In this document: one piece after another, positions 6,367-6,579 of the stretch
How the letters are laid out: each line of letters opens with the position of its first letter
How positions within the stretch are numbered: the first letter of the stretch is position 1
Assembly: GCA_036736205.1 (NCBI GenBank)
Contig: DAINMX010000303.1
Location: 1-6,579, forward strand
Direction: 5' to 3'
DNA from: XYA12-FULL-58-9 sp001798605
GTDB taxonomy: Bacteria > Myxococcota > XYA12-FULL-58-9
Length of the DNA stretch: 6,579 bases
The notes under the pieces: model-generated
The model's input: only the letters and a program-made list of their open reading frames with translations
What the model was told of the DNA's origin: nothing
The model's database searches: none
Program-made: the position numbers and the translations under genes

Positions 6367-6579
6367 TCGGAATCCTCCTTCTTGGTGACCTGCTCTCGGA
6401 ACTTGTCCAACAAGTAACCCACCTTCCGGCGCGAGCAGCCCATAATCTTGGCGATCTCGTCGTGGGTCATGTCGTCGAGGTAGTAATAGACCGCGACCTC
6501 GGCGAGCTTCTCCGGCACTGACATCAACACACTGTGGATCGTCTGCACAAGTTCTGGGTGGGGAGTGGCTGTGGTCCAC
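6363..6579 (-). CDS. Sigma-70 family (ECF-type) sigma factor, C-terminal region 4 only; runs off the window
   Basis: Seventy-one complete codons are visible; the N-terminus lies beyond base 6579. The residues form sigma region 4, which contacts the -35 element: a lead helix with SVPEKLAEVAVYYYLDDMT, then the helix-turn-helix HDEIAKIMGCSRRKVGYLLDKF (split here between visible residues 39-48 and 49-60), then a short charged tail KKEDSE. The order sigma, then zinc-finger anti-sigma, is the usual arrangement for ECF sigma factors, and the ATGA overlap (6363-6366) supports a coupled pair. A GTG at 6548 is in frame but internal to region 4, so it is not a credible start. Region 2 is not visible, so the ECF subgroup cannot be assigned. 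The promoter of the operon, possibly autoregulated as is common for such factors, must lie outside the window. Confidence 0.88.
   Translation of the reverse strand, partial: WTTATPHPELVQTIHSVLMSVPEKLAEVAVYYYLDDMTHDEIAKIMGCSRRKVGYLLDKFREQVTKKEDSE
6374..6380 (-). promoter_or_regulatory. Strong ribosome binding site of the anti-sigma gene inside the sigma gene
   Basis: AAGGAGG on the minus strand is a near-perfect Shine-Dalgarno sequence seven bases before ATG at 6366. It sits in the codons for the KKEDSE tail of the sigma factor. It fixes the anti-sigma start and suggests that at least as much anti-sigma as sigma is made. Confidence 0.85.

Noticed and set aside
6367..6579. N-terminal extension of the anti-sigma reading frame to the window edge.
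   Set aside because: It overlaps sigma region 4 in another frame, its composition is Arg/Gly/Pro-rich without structure, and the internal ATG at 6366 has a near-perfect ribosome binding site.

Overview
The window looks like chromosomal DNA from a moderately GC-rich Gram-negative bacterium, most likely a Myxococcota or related deltaproteobacterial lineage. This rests on style, not on a marker gene: lipoproteins with lipobox cysteines, Cys-rich and Asp/Asn/Gly-rich secreted proteins, and a caspase-like protein with an outer-membrane-type C-terminus beside an ECF-type sigma/anti-sigma pair. No rRNA, tRNA, CRISPR array, insertion sequence or integrase was seen.

Layout. One gene lies on the plus strand at the left: a large lipoprotein of unknown function (100-2004). 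Everything else is on the minus strand and reads right to left. At the right edge is the C-terminal part of a sigma-70-family factor (region 4, running off the window). It is followed by a membrane-spanning zinc-finger anti-sigma factor (6366 to 5542) and a secreted caspase-like peptidase fused to a putative outer-membrane beta-barrel (5545 to 3980). Both junctions in this trio are 4-base ATGA stop/start overlaps, so it is almost certainly one translationally coupled operon. After an 83-base gap that carries a nested inverted repeat touching the ribosome binding site comes a small lipoprotein (3896 to 3183). After a 121-190 base gap comes an orphan protein with a coiled-coil N-terminus (2992 to 2024), which converges on the plus-strand lipoprotein with only 19 bases between the stop codons.

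How it may work (inference). The anti-sigma factor has a cytoplasmic HxxxCxxC zinc finger, one transmembrane helix and an extracytoplasmic domain resembling the DUF4384-like modules often found with caspases. The next gene supplies a caspase-like protease with an intact His/Cys dyad and an EF-hand-like loop, exported by a signal peptide and probably held in the outer membrane. The trio therefore resembles an envelope signalling and proteolysis module in which a periplasmic caspase could act upstream or downstream of sigma-factor release. The lipoprotein next door may be a surface partner. This module is the most interesting content of the window.
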